Below, in pieces: positions 36,163 to 44,430 of a stretch of DNA of 64,000 nt. The notes beneath the pieces are model-generated. The model searched no databases, was not told the origin of the DNA, and worked only from the letters and a program-made list of their open reading frames with translations. The translations under genes were made by a program, and so were the position numbers. The DNA lies in contig NZ_WMIB01000021.1 in NCBI RefSeq assembly GCF_009711125.1, forward strand, positions 1 to 64,000, read 5' to 3'. The stretch's first letter is position 1. Each line of letters opens with the position of its first letter. This stretch comes from Metabacillus mangrovi. Lineage in GTDB: Bacteria > Bacillota > Bacilli > Bacillales > Bacillaceae.

Positions 36163-36204
36163 ACCCCTCCCTTTTTGTATTGTACCAAATGAAAAGGGAG
36201 GGGT
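36163..36204 (-). promoter_or_regulatory. hairpin that hides the dehydrogenase RBS, with extended -10 in its loop
   Basis: Perfect 13-bp stem (36163-36175 with 36192-36204). The 3' arm on the minus strand contains the Shine-Dalgarno sequence of the dehydrogenase gene. The loop holds TGGTACAAT, an extended -10 box. A transcript starting from it would lack the 5' arm and leave the site free. Confidence 0.5.
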
Positions 36205-36210
36205 GGGCTT

Positions 36211-37557
36211 TTAGCGGATTGCCTGCGGAAATTGAAAAACCCGTCCGGGGTCGTACGTATCGTTCACTTCCCGGAGTCTTTTCACATTCCCGCCGAAATA
36301 CGCTTCTTCATAATTGCGGAGTTCGCTGATGGGAAAATTAACGAATGAACCGGCTGTGATCGTCTCCAAATAGCGGAACCGCTCCACAACCCAGCTTTTG
36401 TTTACTGAGGCATACCGGTCTTCTTCCCACACCGACTGAATGCCGAGGATATAGCGTGCATCCCGATAGAAGAATGCTGTGGCATCAGGCCGAACGTCTG
36501 AAACCTTCCCGCCGAGGGCATAAACGGTCAGGGCAGCAAAAACAGAACCCGGCGGTTTATTTTGAATAAGAGCGGCAATGTCAGTCAGTTCCCCGGCTGA
36601 ATACGTTTTGTATACAAAGCGGCCGGTAGACTTAAATTTTTCAGAAGGCGGATATGTCTCTTCCACCTCATTTACAGCTTGAAGGAAGGGTTTCGTTTCA
36701 GCAGTAATCTGCATTCCAGGAATTATGGAAAAGGGGAGAAGCAGCCTTTTGGCTTCATCCTCCGATCCGTAAAAAAAGCCCCTGCCGTAAATGGCCATCC
36801 CTTCTGCAGCAGAGTCATACAGACTCGTACTAAGCGTCATCCGCCGGTCAAGCGCGGGCAGCCATTTTTGCCAAATTGCAAGAAACTCGATCATGTTCTC
36901 CGCACTGGCCTCGGGAAGGAACAGCTGGACAAGAGTTACATTTGCGGTTTTTGGGGGAAGTCGGAAGGTCATAGATACAACGATTCCAAAGTTGCCGCCA
37001 CCGGCTCCACGGCATGCCCAGAATAAATCTGAATTCTGCTTATGATTGGCCTTGAGCACTTTTCCTTCCGCATCAACAAGCTCCAGTTCAAGAAGACTGT
37101 CGCAGCCTAGTCCGAACAGCCGACTTGAATAGCCCCAGCCTCCGCCCAGTACATATCCGCTTACACCTACCGTCGGGCACGTCCCGCCAGCAAACGGAAA
37201 GCCCTTTGCTCCGGCATATTCATAAAGCTGCTCGTTTTTCACTCCGCCACCGATTGTGATGGTACCCGCCGATCGGCTGCTTGTTATAAAATTAAGTCCG
37301 CTGAGATCAATGACGATGACCCCGTTTCCGACGGAATAGCCTTCATAGTGATGCCCGCCTGAGCGGATCCTGATTTCAACCTGATTTTTTACCGCCCATC
37401 GGACCGCATTGCGAACGTCCAGCACCTCGGAGCAGTAGACGATTACGAGAGGAAACCGCTGGATGGCGCGGTTCCACTCCTGCCTGGAAGCTTCATATTC
37501 CGGGCTGTATCTTGTAATGACTTTTCCGGTCAATCCCCGTACATCCGGCTCAAACAT
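36211..37557 (-). CDS. bicovalent FAD oxidoreductase (berberine-bridge type)
   Basis: About 448 residues. The FAD domain shows VEIRIRSGGHHYEGYSVGNG, whose His is the usual 8-alpha attachment residue, and FAGGTCPTVGVSGYVLGGGW, whose Cys provides the 6-S link, so bicovalent flavinylation is likely. The C-terminal BBE segment is AYFGGNVKRLREVNDTYDPG. B. subtilis relatives include YgaK and the spore-coat protein CotQ/YvdP. I chose ATG 37557 (MFEPDVRG) because a G-rich site precedes it; the upstream ATG at 37581 has none. Confidence 0.88.
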   Translation of the reverse strand: MFEPDVRGLTGKVITRYSPEYEASRQEWNRAIQRFPLVIVYCSEVLDVRNAVRWAVKNQVEIRIRSGGHHYEGYSVGNGVIVIDLSGLNFITSSRSAGTITIGGGVKNEQLYEYAGAKGFPFAGGTCPTVGVSGYVLGGGWGYSSRLFGLGCDSLLELELVDAEGKVLKANHKQNSDLFWACRGAGGGNFGIVVSMTFRLPPKTANVTLVQLFLPEASAENMIEFLAIWQKWLPALDRRMTLSTSLYDSAAEGMAIYGRGFFYGSEDEAKRLLLPFSIIPGMQITAETKPFLQAVNEVEETYPPSEKFKSTGRFVYKTYSAGELTDIAALIQNKPPGSVFAALTVYALGGKVSDVRPDATAFFYRDARYILGIQSVWEEDRYASVNKSWVVERFRYLETITAGSFVNFPISELRNYEEAYFGGNVKRLREVNDTYDPGRVFQFPQAIR

Positions 37558-37660
37558 ATCAACCACCCGCCTCTTTAGCATCCATACATTTTATGATGGG
37601 GCAAAGAAGTTCATTCTTGACGGAAATCCCATCTATCGATTATGATGAGGATAACAAAAT

Positions 37661-37827
37661 ACTCCAAAGGGGAGTAGCTTACAGTTACGTCGACAATACG
37701 TGATGCCACCAGCATCGCCGGCTTGACTGGCAACAGACCTGTTGTTTGCGAGACCTTTGCCATTAAGTGGTGAAGGCATGAATATGCGGATTTTCAACCT
37801 TCACCAGAGTATGGTGAGGGTTTTTTA
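37661..37827 (+). ncRNA. yybP-ykoY manganese riboswitch with terminator
   Basis: CAAAGG (37665-37670) pairs with CCTTTG (37754-37759) as P1, and GGGGAGTAGC follows as in the family. The terminator is the hairpin 37796-37822 plus T6. GGTGAAGG (37769-37776) is exactly complementary to CCTTCACC (37798-37805), the left terminator arm, giving a clear antiterminator. Mn2+ binding is expected to favour read-through into the TerC gene. Confidence 0.85.
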
Positions 37828-38089
37828 TTTATAAAAAACCCTTCAAACTACTATTTGAAGGAGAACTGACACTCTGTTGCAAAAGAAACTTCTTTTGTTC
37901 ACGACCTTGCTTGTTACGTTTAAATTGTACGCTGTTTCCATTTTTACCCTTGAAATTCACAACCCGCCGAGAAGCCTCGCGCTTCAAACCCAGCAGGGGC
38001 CGGATCAGCCGCGCCATTTGCTTGCATATAGATGAAAAGGATGAAAAAAGGCATACTAAGAAAAACCACAAATTAAAGGAGGTCACGAA

Positions 38090-38863
38090 TTGGATGCAGC
38101 TTTGCTTTTAGAGTATGGATGGGTCCTGCTGATTCTGATCGGACTTGAAGGAATTCTCGCAGCCGACAATGCACTCGTTATCGCAACAATGGTTAAACAT
38201 CTTCCAGAAGAAAAAAGGAAGAAGGCACTCTTCTATGGTCTTGCCGGGGCATTTGTTTTCCGCTTCGGATCGCTTTTCATCATTTCGTACCTGGTAGATA
38301 TCTGGCAGGTTCAGGCGATAGGAGCCCTTTACCTCTTGGGAATCGCTTTTTACCATATCTTGAAAAAACATGTTCTGAAACCGAAAGTTAAGAAAGTAAA
38401 AGAAGGGAAGAAGGAAGGCTCCGGCTTCTGGATGACCGTCCTTAAAGTCGAAGTAGCCGATATCGCTTTCGCTGTCGACGCCATTCTTGCAGCCGTCGCT
38501 CTGGCCGTTACCCTGCCGGAAACGAATCTCCCGGAAATCGGAGGCCTTGACGGAGGACACTTCGCCGTCATCCTAACCGGAGGAATCATCGGTCTTGTCA
38601 TCATGCGATTCGCCGCGAGCTACTTCGTTGTTCTGTTAGAGCGCAGACCGGGCCTTGAAACTGCCGCCTTCGCCATCGTAGCTTGGGTAGGGGTCAAACT
38701 CGCCGTCTACGCACTCTCCCACCCGCAGCTTGCCATCATTTCGGAAGGCTTCGGAAAAAGCGTCACATGGAAAGTCATTTTCTGGTCCGTCTTGCTGCTG
38801 ATCGCAGTAGCCGGCTGGTTTATGTCCAAACCGCGTGCAGAAGAAACAGCTGCAGGCAAATAA
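38090..38863 (+). CDS. TerC-family membrane protein (Mn efflux type)
   Basis: 257 residues, seven membrane spans. Family motifs: GLEGILAADNALVIATMVKH near residue 20 and a second acidic-span pattern VEVADIAFAVDAILAAVALAV near residue 120, both carrying the conserved D/N metal-site residues. TerC proteins of this group export Mn2+ or load it onto exoenzymes. Start is TTG 38090 behind AAAGGAGGT. It is preceded by the Mn riboswitch and about 260 bases of extra leader. Confidence 0.92.
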   Translation: MDAALLLEYGWVLLILIGLEGILAADNALVIATMVKHLPEEKRKKALFYGLAGAFVFRFGSLFIISYLVDIWQVQAIGALYLLGIAFYHILKKHVLKPKVKKVKEGKKEGSGFWMTVLKVEVADIAFAVDAILAAVALAVTLPETNLPEIGGLDGGHFAVILTGGIIGLVIMRFAASYFVVLLERRPGLETAAFAIVAWVGVKLAVYALSHPQLAIISEGFGKSVTWKVIFWSVLLLIAVAGWFMSKPRAEETAAGK

Positions 38864-38868
38864 AAAAG

Positions 38869-38894
38869 ACTGCTGAGCGATCAGCAGTTTTTTT
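38869..38894 (+). terminator. terminator of TerC gene
   Basis: Stem ACTGCTGA/TCAGCAGT, loop GCGA, T7 run. Confidence 0.85.
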
Positions 38895-38945
38895 ATGGGT
38901 GAATGCAGGTGATGGTCTTCGTATAGGGGTGTAGGCTTGGATTTA

Positions 38946-38998
38946 TCTTCGAATTTTCTATTTTATCATCGAAAATGCTGTGATATCGATTTTTCGGG
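38946..38998. repeat. phased 20-nt repeat array, copy 2
   Basis: Three units at 38946 (TCTTCGAATT), 38966 (TCATCGAAAA) and 38986 (TCGATTTTTCG), exactly 20 bases apart. The final unit matches the final unit of the array at 11231-11350. Confidence 0.65.
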
Positions 38999-39077
38999 AG
39001 CATTCGACAGGGGGAGTACTGATTTCAGGAGTAAGTTTATGCTTACGTAACCGTTCTGCTTAAGTTGGTTCCTAAGT

Positions 39078-39198
39078 GCTCTGACCCTCACTCTGCTAAA
39101 GGACTAAAGCTCCGGCACCAGTTTTTCCAGCCGTTGGTGGACAAGGGATAACAGGACTGGGTCTCTGTCCCCCGATGCGGTGAAGCAAGTGGGGACAG
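39078..39198. repeat. R1 repeat copy C, left half
   Basis: Starts GCTCTGACCC and includes ACTAAAGCTCCGGCACC. It is cut by the IS3-family element inside its central palindrome and continues at 40497. Confidence 0.8.
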
Positions 39199-39235
39199 TG
39201 CACTGCGCCCTGTCAAGTTTACATGGCCCCGAGGG

Positions 39236-40138
39236 TTAGACCGCCTCTCTATAAAATTCAAGAGGCGTTTTGAACCCCAGCTCTTTCTGGTAGCGTCTGA
39301 AATGATAGTACCTCATGTATTCATCAACGGAGCTTACCAGCTGGCTTAGGTTTCTCGGGCGGTCCAGCCAATGCCCTTCGGTCTTGAAATGACTGAAAAA
39401 GCACTCAATCGGGGCATTGTCCCAACAGTTCCCCCTTCTAGACATACTTCGAATCATTTGATACCCTAACACTGTATTTGCATATTTGTGAGACGTAAAT
39501 TGGTGCCCTTGATCGCTGTGCAGCGTGGCCCCTTTTAGGTCTCTTTTTTTCTCGGCTTTTTTTAGCGTCTCTAAGACGAGCTCTGTATCATTCTGGCTGC
39601 TTAGGTGATACGCAATAATCTCTTTGTTGAACAGGTCAATAATAGCGCAAAGGTAATATCTCTTGCTTCCGGCATACACATAAGTAATATCAATACAAAG
39701 CTTTTCCCCTGGCTTCTTCGCTGTAAAATCACGTGCTAACAGGTTCTTCGCATAACGGTTTTCCTGATCATACTTTTTGAATTTCTTTCTCCTCGGTTTG
39801 GCGTGAAGGCCCATTTGGTTCAACAGTCTTCGAACCCGTTTATGGTTGATCTTAAGGGCGTGCTGCTTCTGTAAGAGAATCTTAAGCTGTCGATACCCTT
39901 GACGGCCTTTCTCCTGAAAATACGCTTCTCGCAAGAGACGGGCAATTTCCTGATTCTTTTTCTCCCTTTCTGTTAAAGGCCTCGTTCGCCTTTTCTTCCA
40001 CTTATAAAACCCCATTCTAGATACGTCTGCGAAGAGACACAATTTATAAACACTATGCTTGTCAGACAGTTCGTGGATGATTTTAAATCTTTCAGACTTG
40101 CTTAACCGTCCCCCTTTCTCAACTCCAATAACTTTTTT
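39236..40138 (-). CDS. IS3-family transposase OrfB (DDE integrase)
   Basis: About 300 residues in the -1 frame. An HTH_21-type region (KKNQEIARLLREAYFQEKG, then RRLLNQMGLHAKPRRKKF) is followed by the catalytic core: CIDITYVYAG (D), TLHSDQGHQFTSHKYANTVL (D) and GNCWDNAPIECFFSHFKTEG (E). Made as an OrfAB fusion by -1 frameshifting at AAAAAAG (plus-strand 40132-40138). Confidence 0.92.
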   Translation of the reverse strand, partial: KKVIGVEKGGRLSKSERFKIIHELSDKHSVYKLCLFADVSRMGFYKWKKRRTRPLTEREKKNQEIARLLREAYFQEKGRQGYRQLKILLQKQHALKINHKRVRRLLNQMGLHAKPRRKKFKKYDQENRYAKNLLARDFTAKKPGEKLCIDITYVYAGSKRYYLCAIIDLFNKEIIAYHLSSQNDTELVLETLKKAEKKRDLKGATLHSDQGHQFTSHKYANTVLGYQMIRSMSRRGNCWDNAPIECFFSHFKTEGHWLDRPRNLSQLVSSVDEYMRYYHFRRYQKELGFKTPLEFYREAV

Positions 40139-40422
40139 AAATAGGCATTCTCCGCATCTGTGAGTGCCTTCTCTTCTAGGGCTGTACGTGGCTGCGGCCA
40201 GCCGGAAGGAAGGCACCTTCTCGTTTTTTTCTCTGGAGAAGCCTCTCCTGCTTTTTTATCGCTTTTTTCCCTATCTTCCACCTGAGCCTTTTTCACCCAC
40301 CTCCTGACGGACTCGTCGGAAGGGATTCCAAACTCCCTCGCCACACTCAGATACCCTAACTCAGGGTGGTCATGATAAAACTGCACCACTTCTTTTTTCA
40401 TCTCTTCTGTGTATTTTTTCAT
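40102..40422 (-). CDS. IS3-family transposase OrfA
   Basis: 106 residues. Helix-turn-helix MKKYTEEMKKEVVQFYHDHP then LGYLSVAREFGIPSDESVRR WV, for recognition of the IS ends, followed by a charged linker and a leucine-zipper-like end (DAENAYLKKLLELRKGDG). The slippery sequence lies in the codons for AYLKK near its 3' end. Confidence 0.9.
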   Translation of the reverse strand: MKKYTEEMKKEVVQFYHDHPELGYLSVAREFGIPSDESVRRWVKKAQVEDREKSDKKAGEASPEKKTRRCLPSGWPQPRTALEEKALTDAENAYLKKLLELRKGDG

Positions 40423-40496
40423 TTAAGATCTCCTCCTACGGTTTTACACCCTAACACCTCTGAGGAGACCATGTAAACTTTAAGGGGAGCATACCA

Positions 40497-40624
40497 CAGA
40501 CCCGGTGCCAGTCCCCACATTCGCTAACGTACTAAAGCTCCGGCACCATCTCTGCAAACCGTTGGTGCACAAGGGATTGAAGTGCAGTCCCTCTGCCCCC
40601 CGATGCGTTAAAGCAAGTGGGGTC
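40497..40624. repeat. R1 repeat copy C, right half
   Basis: Continues copy C after the IS. Joining 39198 to 40500 restores GGGGACAG-ACCCGGTGCC-AGTCCCC, the same palindrome as copies A and B, followed by ACTAAAGCTCCGGCACC. Confidence 0.8.
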
Positions 40625-40647
40625 GGAGGCGGCTTCCATCGGAGTCC

Positions 40648-40717
40648 AACCCCAACCCAAAGCTCAGCCCCAACCCCAAGCCCAGCCCCAACCAAAGGTC
40701 AAACCCCCATCCCCAAC
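40648..40717. repeat. C-rich/G-rich low-complexity tract
   Basis: Runs of CCCC separated by 2-3 bases on the plus strand. On the minus strand, downstream of the ribokinase stop, four G-runs (complement of 40668-40689) with loops of 2-3 bases fit a G-quadruplex. Confidence 0.7.
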
Positions 40718-41584
40718 CTACCCCTCAACCTCCACCCGGTATGGCATTCCGCCCTGTGCACCGAATTTTGTAACAGAGATCGAGGCGGCACGGTTGGCGA
40801 ATAGGAGAGCTTCGGCCAGTGGTTTCCCCTCTGCGATTGCTACGGCGAAGGCGGCGTTGAAGGTGTCGCCTGCTCCGGTGGTGTCGACAGGCTGGACGGA
40901 GAAAGCGGGGACGGTTATGATTTTTTCCCCGTTGTGGTAGCGGGCGCCGTTGCTTCCTTGTGTGATGATCAGCTTGTTTGGATAGGTTTCCAATGGTTCA
41001 TCTGCTCCGAAGAGGAATCGGGCTTCTGTTTCATTCGGGGTCAGAAAGGATGCAGCATCGAGCACGGCCTGGCTTACTTGCCTTGCGGGTGCCGGATTGA
41101 GCAGCAGCCGGACGCCGTGCTCCTTGCATAATGCACTGACATGCTCAACGGTTTCATCCGGGATTTCCTGCTGGATCAAAACGAGATCGGCTTCCTTCAA
41201 TATCGGAAGCGCTGCATCTGCTATAGAGGGGGTCACTTTTTTATTGGCTCCCTGTACAACGATGATGCTGTTGTCTCCTTCGGCGAGGACGATGTGGGCC
41301 GTTCCGCTTGCTTCGCCGGGGAGGATCTTTAAATAATCAGTGTTGACCCGGTTTGCCTGAAGGTTCGCCAGGATTGCCTCTCCATAAGGGTCATCACCGA
41401 TGCATCCTGCAAAATAAACCTCTGCTCCAAGCCGTGCGGCGGCTACTGCCTGATTGGCGCCCTTGCCGCCGGGGACCGTCTTGAAGGATTCACCGAGAAT
41501 GGTTTCGCCGCTTTCCGGTCTTTTACTGGCCGTGACGACCAGGTCCATGGATGAACTGCCGATTACTATTATTTTTGCTGTCAT
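40718..41584 (-). CDS. rbsK: ribokinase
   Basis: 288 residues. PfkB-family marks: SSSMDLVVTASKRPESGETI, TVPGGKGANQAVAAARLGAE (PfkB signature 1), LNPAPARQVSQ, LTPNETEARFLFG and the anion hole/catalytic loop VDTTGAGDTFNAAFAVA (Asp base). It phosphorylates ribose to ribose-5-phosphate. There is no rbs transport operon beside it, which is unusual for Bacillus rbsK. RBS AAGGAGTGG. Confidence 0.9.
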   Translation of the reverse strand: MTAKIIVIGSSSMDLVVTASKRPESGETILGESFKTVPGGKGANQAVAAARLGAEVYFAGCIGDDPYGEAILANLQANRVNTDYLKILPGEASGTAHIVLAEGDNSIIVVQGANKKVTPSIADAALPILKEADLVLIQQEIPDETVEHVSALCKEHGVRLLLNPAPARQVSQAVLDAASFLTPNETEARFLFGADEPLETYPNKLIITQGSNGARYHNGEKIITVPAFSVQPVDTTGAGDTFNAAFAVAIAEGKPLAEALLFANRAASISVTKFGAQGGMPYRVEVEG

Positions 41585-41595
41585 TATGCCACTCC

Positions 41596-42012
41596 TTACG
41601 CTTGCGATTTCTGTTCCAGTTCTTTCTCTTTCTTTTCCAGTTCTTTTTCTTCTTCCTTTTCTTTCTCCTCCAGTTCCCTTTTTTCCTGCGGGAAAAGGTT
41701 GATTACAAGTGCAACGGGAAGAAGATAGCCGATAAATGCCTGAATAGAGGCAAAAAGCCTTGAAACCCCAAACGGCGTTATATCCCCGAAGCCGATTGCC
41801 ATATTCGTGACAATGCTGAAATAGAGGGTTTTTAAAATGAGGCCGTATAAGGTAATGTTGCTGTCATCTGTATAATGCTCCTTTAAATGACCGGTCCCGC
41901 TGTATTCAAGCGCGATATAAATTCCGGCAAACAATACAATGGAAATTAGATAAATGACTGCGAATAAGAGAAAGCCTGTCCACGTTTTGTGATGATGGAT
42001 CTTAGGGAACAT
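41596..42012 (-). CDS. two-span potassium-channel-like protein
   Basis: 138 residues. Two membrane spans (about 13-34 and 86-107) flank a pore loop with SIVTNMAIGFGDITPFG, a K+ selectivity filter of G-F-G-D type. The C-terminal 28 residues are nearly all E and K (KRELEEKEKEEEKELEKKEK), a single charged helix that may form a coiled coil below the pore. No RCK domain. RBS GAAAGGAA. Lies 11 bases from rbsK and could be cotranscribed. Confidence 0.85.
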   Translation of the reverse strand: MFPKIHHHKTWTGFLLFAVIYLISIVLFAGIYIALEYSGTGHLKEHYTDDSNITLYGLILKTLYFSIVTNMAIGFGDITPFGVSRLFASIQAFIGYLLPVALVINLFPQEKRELEEKEKEEEKELEKKEKELEQKSQA

Positions 42013-42062
42013 GTTTTCATTCCTTTCTAATCGATTCGCTGTACAATACCCTGAAAATGAAG

Positions 42063-42087
42063 AAAAGACCCCTGGAAAGAGTCTTTT
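42063..42087 (-). terminator. hairpin at end of YczE-like gene
   Basis: 9-bp stem with wobbles (42063-42071 with 42079-42087), T-run on the minus strand; overlaps the stop codon region. Confidence 0.45.
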
Positions 42088-42709
42088 ACCCGGTTACGGC
42101 ATGGGAAGCATCTTCATCCATCCGCTTTTTCCAAAAAAGATAAGAACGCTGATAGATTGGACTTTGGATGAACGGATAAATAAATGTAAAAAGGAAGACC
42201 GGGCCGCCGATCAAAAGGCCGATCACGACGACGAGGCTTTCCATTACAATACGGACGTGACTGATGGAGAAGCCGGTTTTATCGGATAGTGAGAGCATGA
42301 AGCCGTCCCGCGGACCTGCTCCGATTCCCGCTGCTGAATACATCCCGCCTCCGATTCCCATCACAGCGATGGCTGCGAGGAGAATGAGGATATCAAGCGG
42401 AAGGGAGGAGGCGGAGGGAAGAATGCCGGTAAATAAGAAAAAGTCTACGAACGCTCCGACCAGTACAGCGTTTAAGAAGGTGCCAATGTTTATGTACCGG
42501 CGCCCTATGAACAGAGAGCATCCGATCAAAAACAGCCCAACTAGAACAGCCCACGTTCCAATTGTCAGCCCGAACCGGTCGCGCAGGGCGATATTGAGCA
42601 TATCCCAAGGACTGACCCCAAGGTGCTGCACCTGGATCGCCATCGCAATCCCGTAGCTGAAAATGATAAGTCCAAAAAAAAACATTCCGAATCTGTGGTG
42701 GTATCGCAT
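42086..42709 (-). CDS. YczE/YitT-like membrane protein
   Basis: 207 residues, five to six spans. The pattern FGMFFFGLIIFSYGIAMAIQ, HLGVSPWDMLNIAL, IGCSLFIGRRYINIGTFLNA and GIGAGPRDGFMLSL is that of YczE/YyaS membrane proteins (called YitT-related), whose function is not known; B. subtilis YczE is linked to surfactin/bacillaene secretion or stability. RBS AGAGGAG. Confidence 0.85.
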   Translation of the reverse strand: MRYHHRFGMFFFGLIIFSYGIAMAIQVQHLGVSPWDMLNIALRDRFGLTIGTWAVLVGLFLIGCSLFIGRRYINIGTFLNAVLVGAFVDFFLFTGILPSASSLPLDILILLAAIAVMGIGGGMYSAAGIGAGPRDGFMLSLSDKTGFSISHVRIVMESLVVVIGLLIGGPVFLFTFIYPFIQSPIYQRSYLFWKKRMDEDASHAVTG

Positions 42710-42772
42710 GGTTCTGCTCCTCTTTTTACTGTTGACTATACGCCTGGCAGCAGAAAAATGGAAGCCGTCTTC

Positions 42773-43228
42773 TTAAAAAGGTTTAAGAACCATAAGCGCG
42801 ATCAGAATGATGGCAGCAGAATGCATAAAGTGGTTGTAGGGAGCCATCTTTTTGCCGATCTGCAGGTACGAATCAGGCAGGTCTTCTCCTGTATGGCTTT
42901 CGAGGATTGCCTGCTGTTCTGCAATTTTTTTGGGAAGGATGACAGCAACGATCGGCTGGGCGGCGATGTAGATAACAAGAGAGGCGATGTACCAAAATTT
43001 TGTGAATAGCTCCGGATTTAAAATGCCAAGGATGATTCCGGTCACAAGCAGAGTGATGCTTCCCATTTTAGCGAGCTTTTCAATCCCTGCATTTACGTGA
43101 ATAGCAAAGTTAGCCTGCACAACTGTTTTTGGCCGGTTCATTAATACCGGAAGAGCAAAGGTAGCTCCGAGGCCACAAACCGCAGCGATCACATGAATCA
43201 ATACAATTCCGCCATATACACTAATCAA
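42773..43228 (-). CDS. DUF2269-like membrane protein
   Basis: 151 residues, four spans: VLIHVIAAVCGLGATFALPV, GSITLLVTGIILGILNPELF, FWYIASLVIYIAAQPIVAVI and HFMHSAAIILIALMVLKPF. Conserved His residues near the start and end (IHVIAA, NHFMHS) are typical of DUF2269, possibly heme- or metal-binding. TTG start behind AGGAGG. Divergent from the DoxX gene. Confidence 0.78.
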   Translation of the reverse strand: MISVYGGIVLIHVIAAVCGLGATFALPVLMNRPKTVVQANFAIHVNAGIEKLAKMGSITLLVTGIILGILNPELFTKFWYIASLVIYIAAQPIVAVILPKKIAEQQAILESHTGEDLPDSYLQIGKKMAPYNHFMHSAAIILIALMVLKPF

Positions 43229-43417
43229 ACTTTCCTCCTGTATTTATAATAGGTAAAATATATCATTGAGCTTGGTGTGATATTCCAAAATTTACAATGT
43301 AATATAAACGTAAAATTGTCGTTTGCATAAGACTAAATACGATGATTAAAGAATATATACTACTGTAACTCCGTCTCTCCCGCAGCAGGAACAATACAAT
43401 TTGAGGAGGAAGCAAAG

Positions 43418-43765
43418 ATGGGTACAGCGGCATTTATTATTCAAATTTTATTAGGTCTTGCGTTTCTGTTTTTCGGATTTTTAAAGTTTGGCAAGCAAAT
43501 GGATGCAGAGTTCACGAGGTACGGGTATCCGAGATGGTTCCGCTTTTTTACAGGAGCTGTTGAGCTTGTGAGCGGTGCTTTTCTTCTGGCAGGCTTTTGG
43601 AATGAAGGGCTTGCTGCCTGGGGATCGCTCCTTGCGGTATTGACGATGCTCGGCGCAATTGTGACTCACTTGAAGGTGAAGGATGCAGGCGGGAAATTCA
43701 CTACACCGGTCGTTCTTCTTCTGCTGTCCGCCTTCCTTTTCTACCTGAATCTCGGGAACTTTTGA
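43418..43765 (+). CDS. DoxX-family membrane protein
   Basis: 115 residues with four spans: AFIIQILLGLAFLFFGFLKF, FFTGAVELVSGAFLLAGFW, LLAVLTMLGAIVTHLKVKD and VVLLLLSAFLFYLNLGNF. G-F-x-K-F in span 1 and E-L in span 2 are DoxX marks. Members take part in oxidant handling, sometimes with DUF2269-type partners. RBS TGAGGAGGAAG. Confidence 0.85.
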   Translation: MGTAAFIIQILLGLAFLFFGFLKFGKQMDAEFTRYGYPRWFRFFTGAVELVSGAFLLAGFWNEGLAAWGSLLAVLTMLGAIVTHLKVKDAGGKFTTPVVLLLLSAFLFYLNLGNF

Positions 43766-43771
43766 CGCATT

Positions 43772-43799
43772 AAGCCCCTTCCAATAGGAAGGGGCTTTT
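43772..43799. terminator. terminator of DoxX gene
   Basis: 11-bp stem AAGCCCCTTCC/GGAAGGGGCTT, loop AATA, T-run. Confidence 0.85.
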
Positions 43800-43977
43800 A
43801 GGTGTAAGGTCATAGTTATAAGCATGGGGTGAGTCTTGAAATTAGGCTATTTTCTTTATTCACCTCAAATTTTTTCCTGAAGAAGAGGACTTTCCGCCAA
43901 TTGGGGTATATGGTAAAAAATGATAAGGTTTAGGTAGATCTGTTTTGACGAAAATACACATTTCGAGGTGAAACGGA

Positions 43978-44430
43978 ATGGATTTGTGGAAAGCACTGGA
44001 CGGGTTAAAAGCTGATGTCAGCGGTGATATTACCGCGTTACAGGCGAAAATACGCCGTCTACAGAAAGCAAACAGCAAAATTGCAGCTGAGCAGGGAGCA
44101 GGCCAGACGGAAATCAAGGCGATCAATAAGCCGGAGCTTTCTGCCAGCTGGAAGGGGCCGCGGGCAGATGGATTCGATCAGTCCCGTGACGCTGCCTTCA
44201 AAGACATGGAGAAAGTGTTTAACGAGGATTATGAAGAGTATCAGACCCAGATCAGCGCGAAAATCAGCGAGCTTCAACTACAGGCAGATTTTTTATCTGC
44301 ACAGCAATGGGCACTGGAAAGAGCAGAGGATGCTTTGAACGCAGTCGATGACACCCTCGATACGGCGAAGGACAAGCTGGCGGATGTCGGGGACCAGCTT
44401 AATTCAATTCGGAAGGGGCTATTCTCTTGA
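43978..44430 (+). CDS. YwqH-like (DUF5082) LXG partner protein
   Basis: 150 residues, helical. ALQAKIRRLQKANSKIAAEQ is followed by SWKGPRADGFDQSRDAAFKD, a W-x-G-type turn as in ESX/WXG100-like proteins, and a C-terminal coiled coil. These small proteins bind the LXG domain for type VII export. RBS CGAGGTGA. Its stop overlaps the TTG start of the next gene. Confidence 0.85.
   Translation: MDLWKALDGLKADVSGDITALQAKIRRLQKANSKIAAEQGAGQTEIKAINKPELSASWKGPRADGFDQSRDAAFKDMEKVFNEDYEEYQTQISAKISELQLQADFLSAQQWALERAEDALNAVDDTLDTAKDKLADVGDQLNSIRKGLFS

Larger units (their letters stand above)
39199..40496 (-). mobile_element. IS3-family insertion sequence, 1298 bp
   Basis: 28-bp terminal inverted repeats (39199-39226 and 40469-40496), 21 of 28 positions matching and ending 5'-TG...CA-3'; the inner 10 bases GTTTACATGG are identical. 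The element is flanked by a CAG duplication (39196-39198 and 40497-40499). It carries overlapping orfA and orfB with a slippery heptamer. Complete and apparently intact, of the IS150-like branch. Confidence 0.93.

Noticed and set aside
37829-38086. Minus-strand frame antisense to the TerC leader
   Set aside because: No ribosome site before any start, and it is antisense to the riboswitch-controlled leader.
39204-40491. Shorter IS limits with 23-bp inverted repeats
   Set aside because: These ends give no matching target duplication, whereas 39199-40496 gives CAG on both sides and restores the repeat.
40480-40695. Gly/Val-rich minus-strand frame
   Set aside because: Product of the C-rich tract and R1 repeat; no ribosome site and crosses the IS end.
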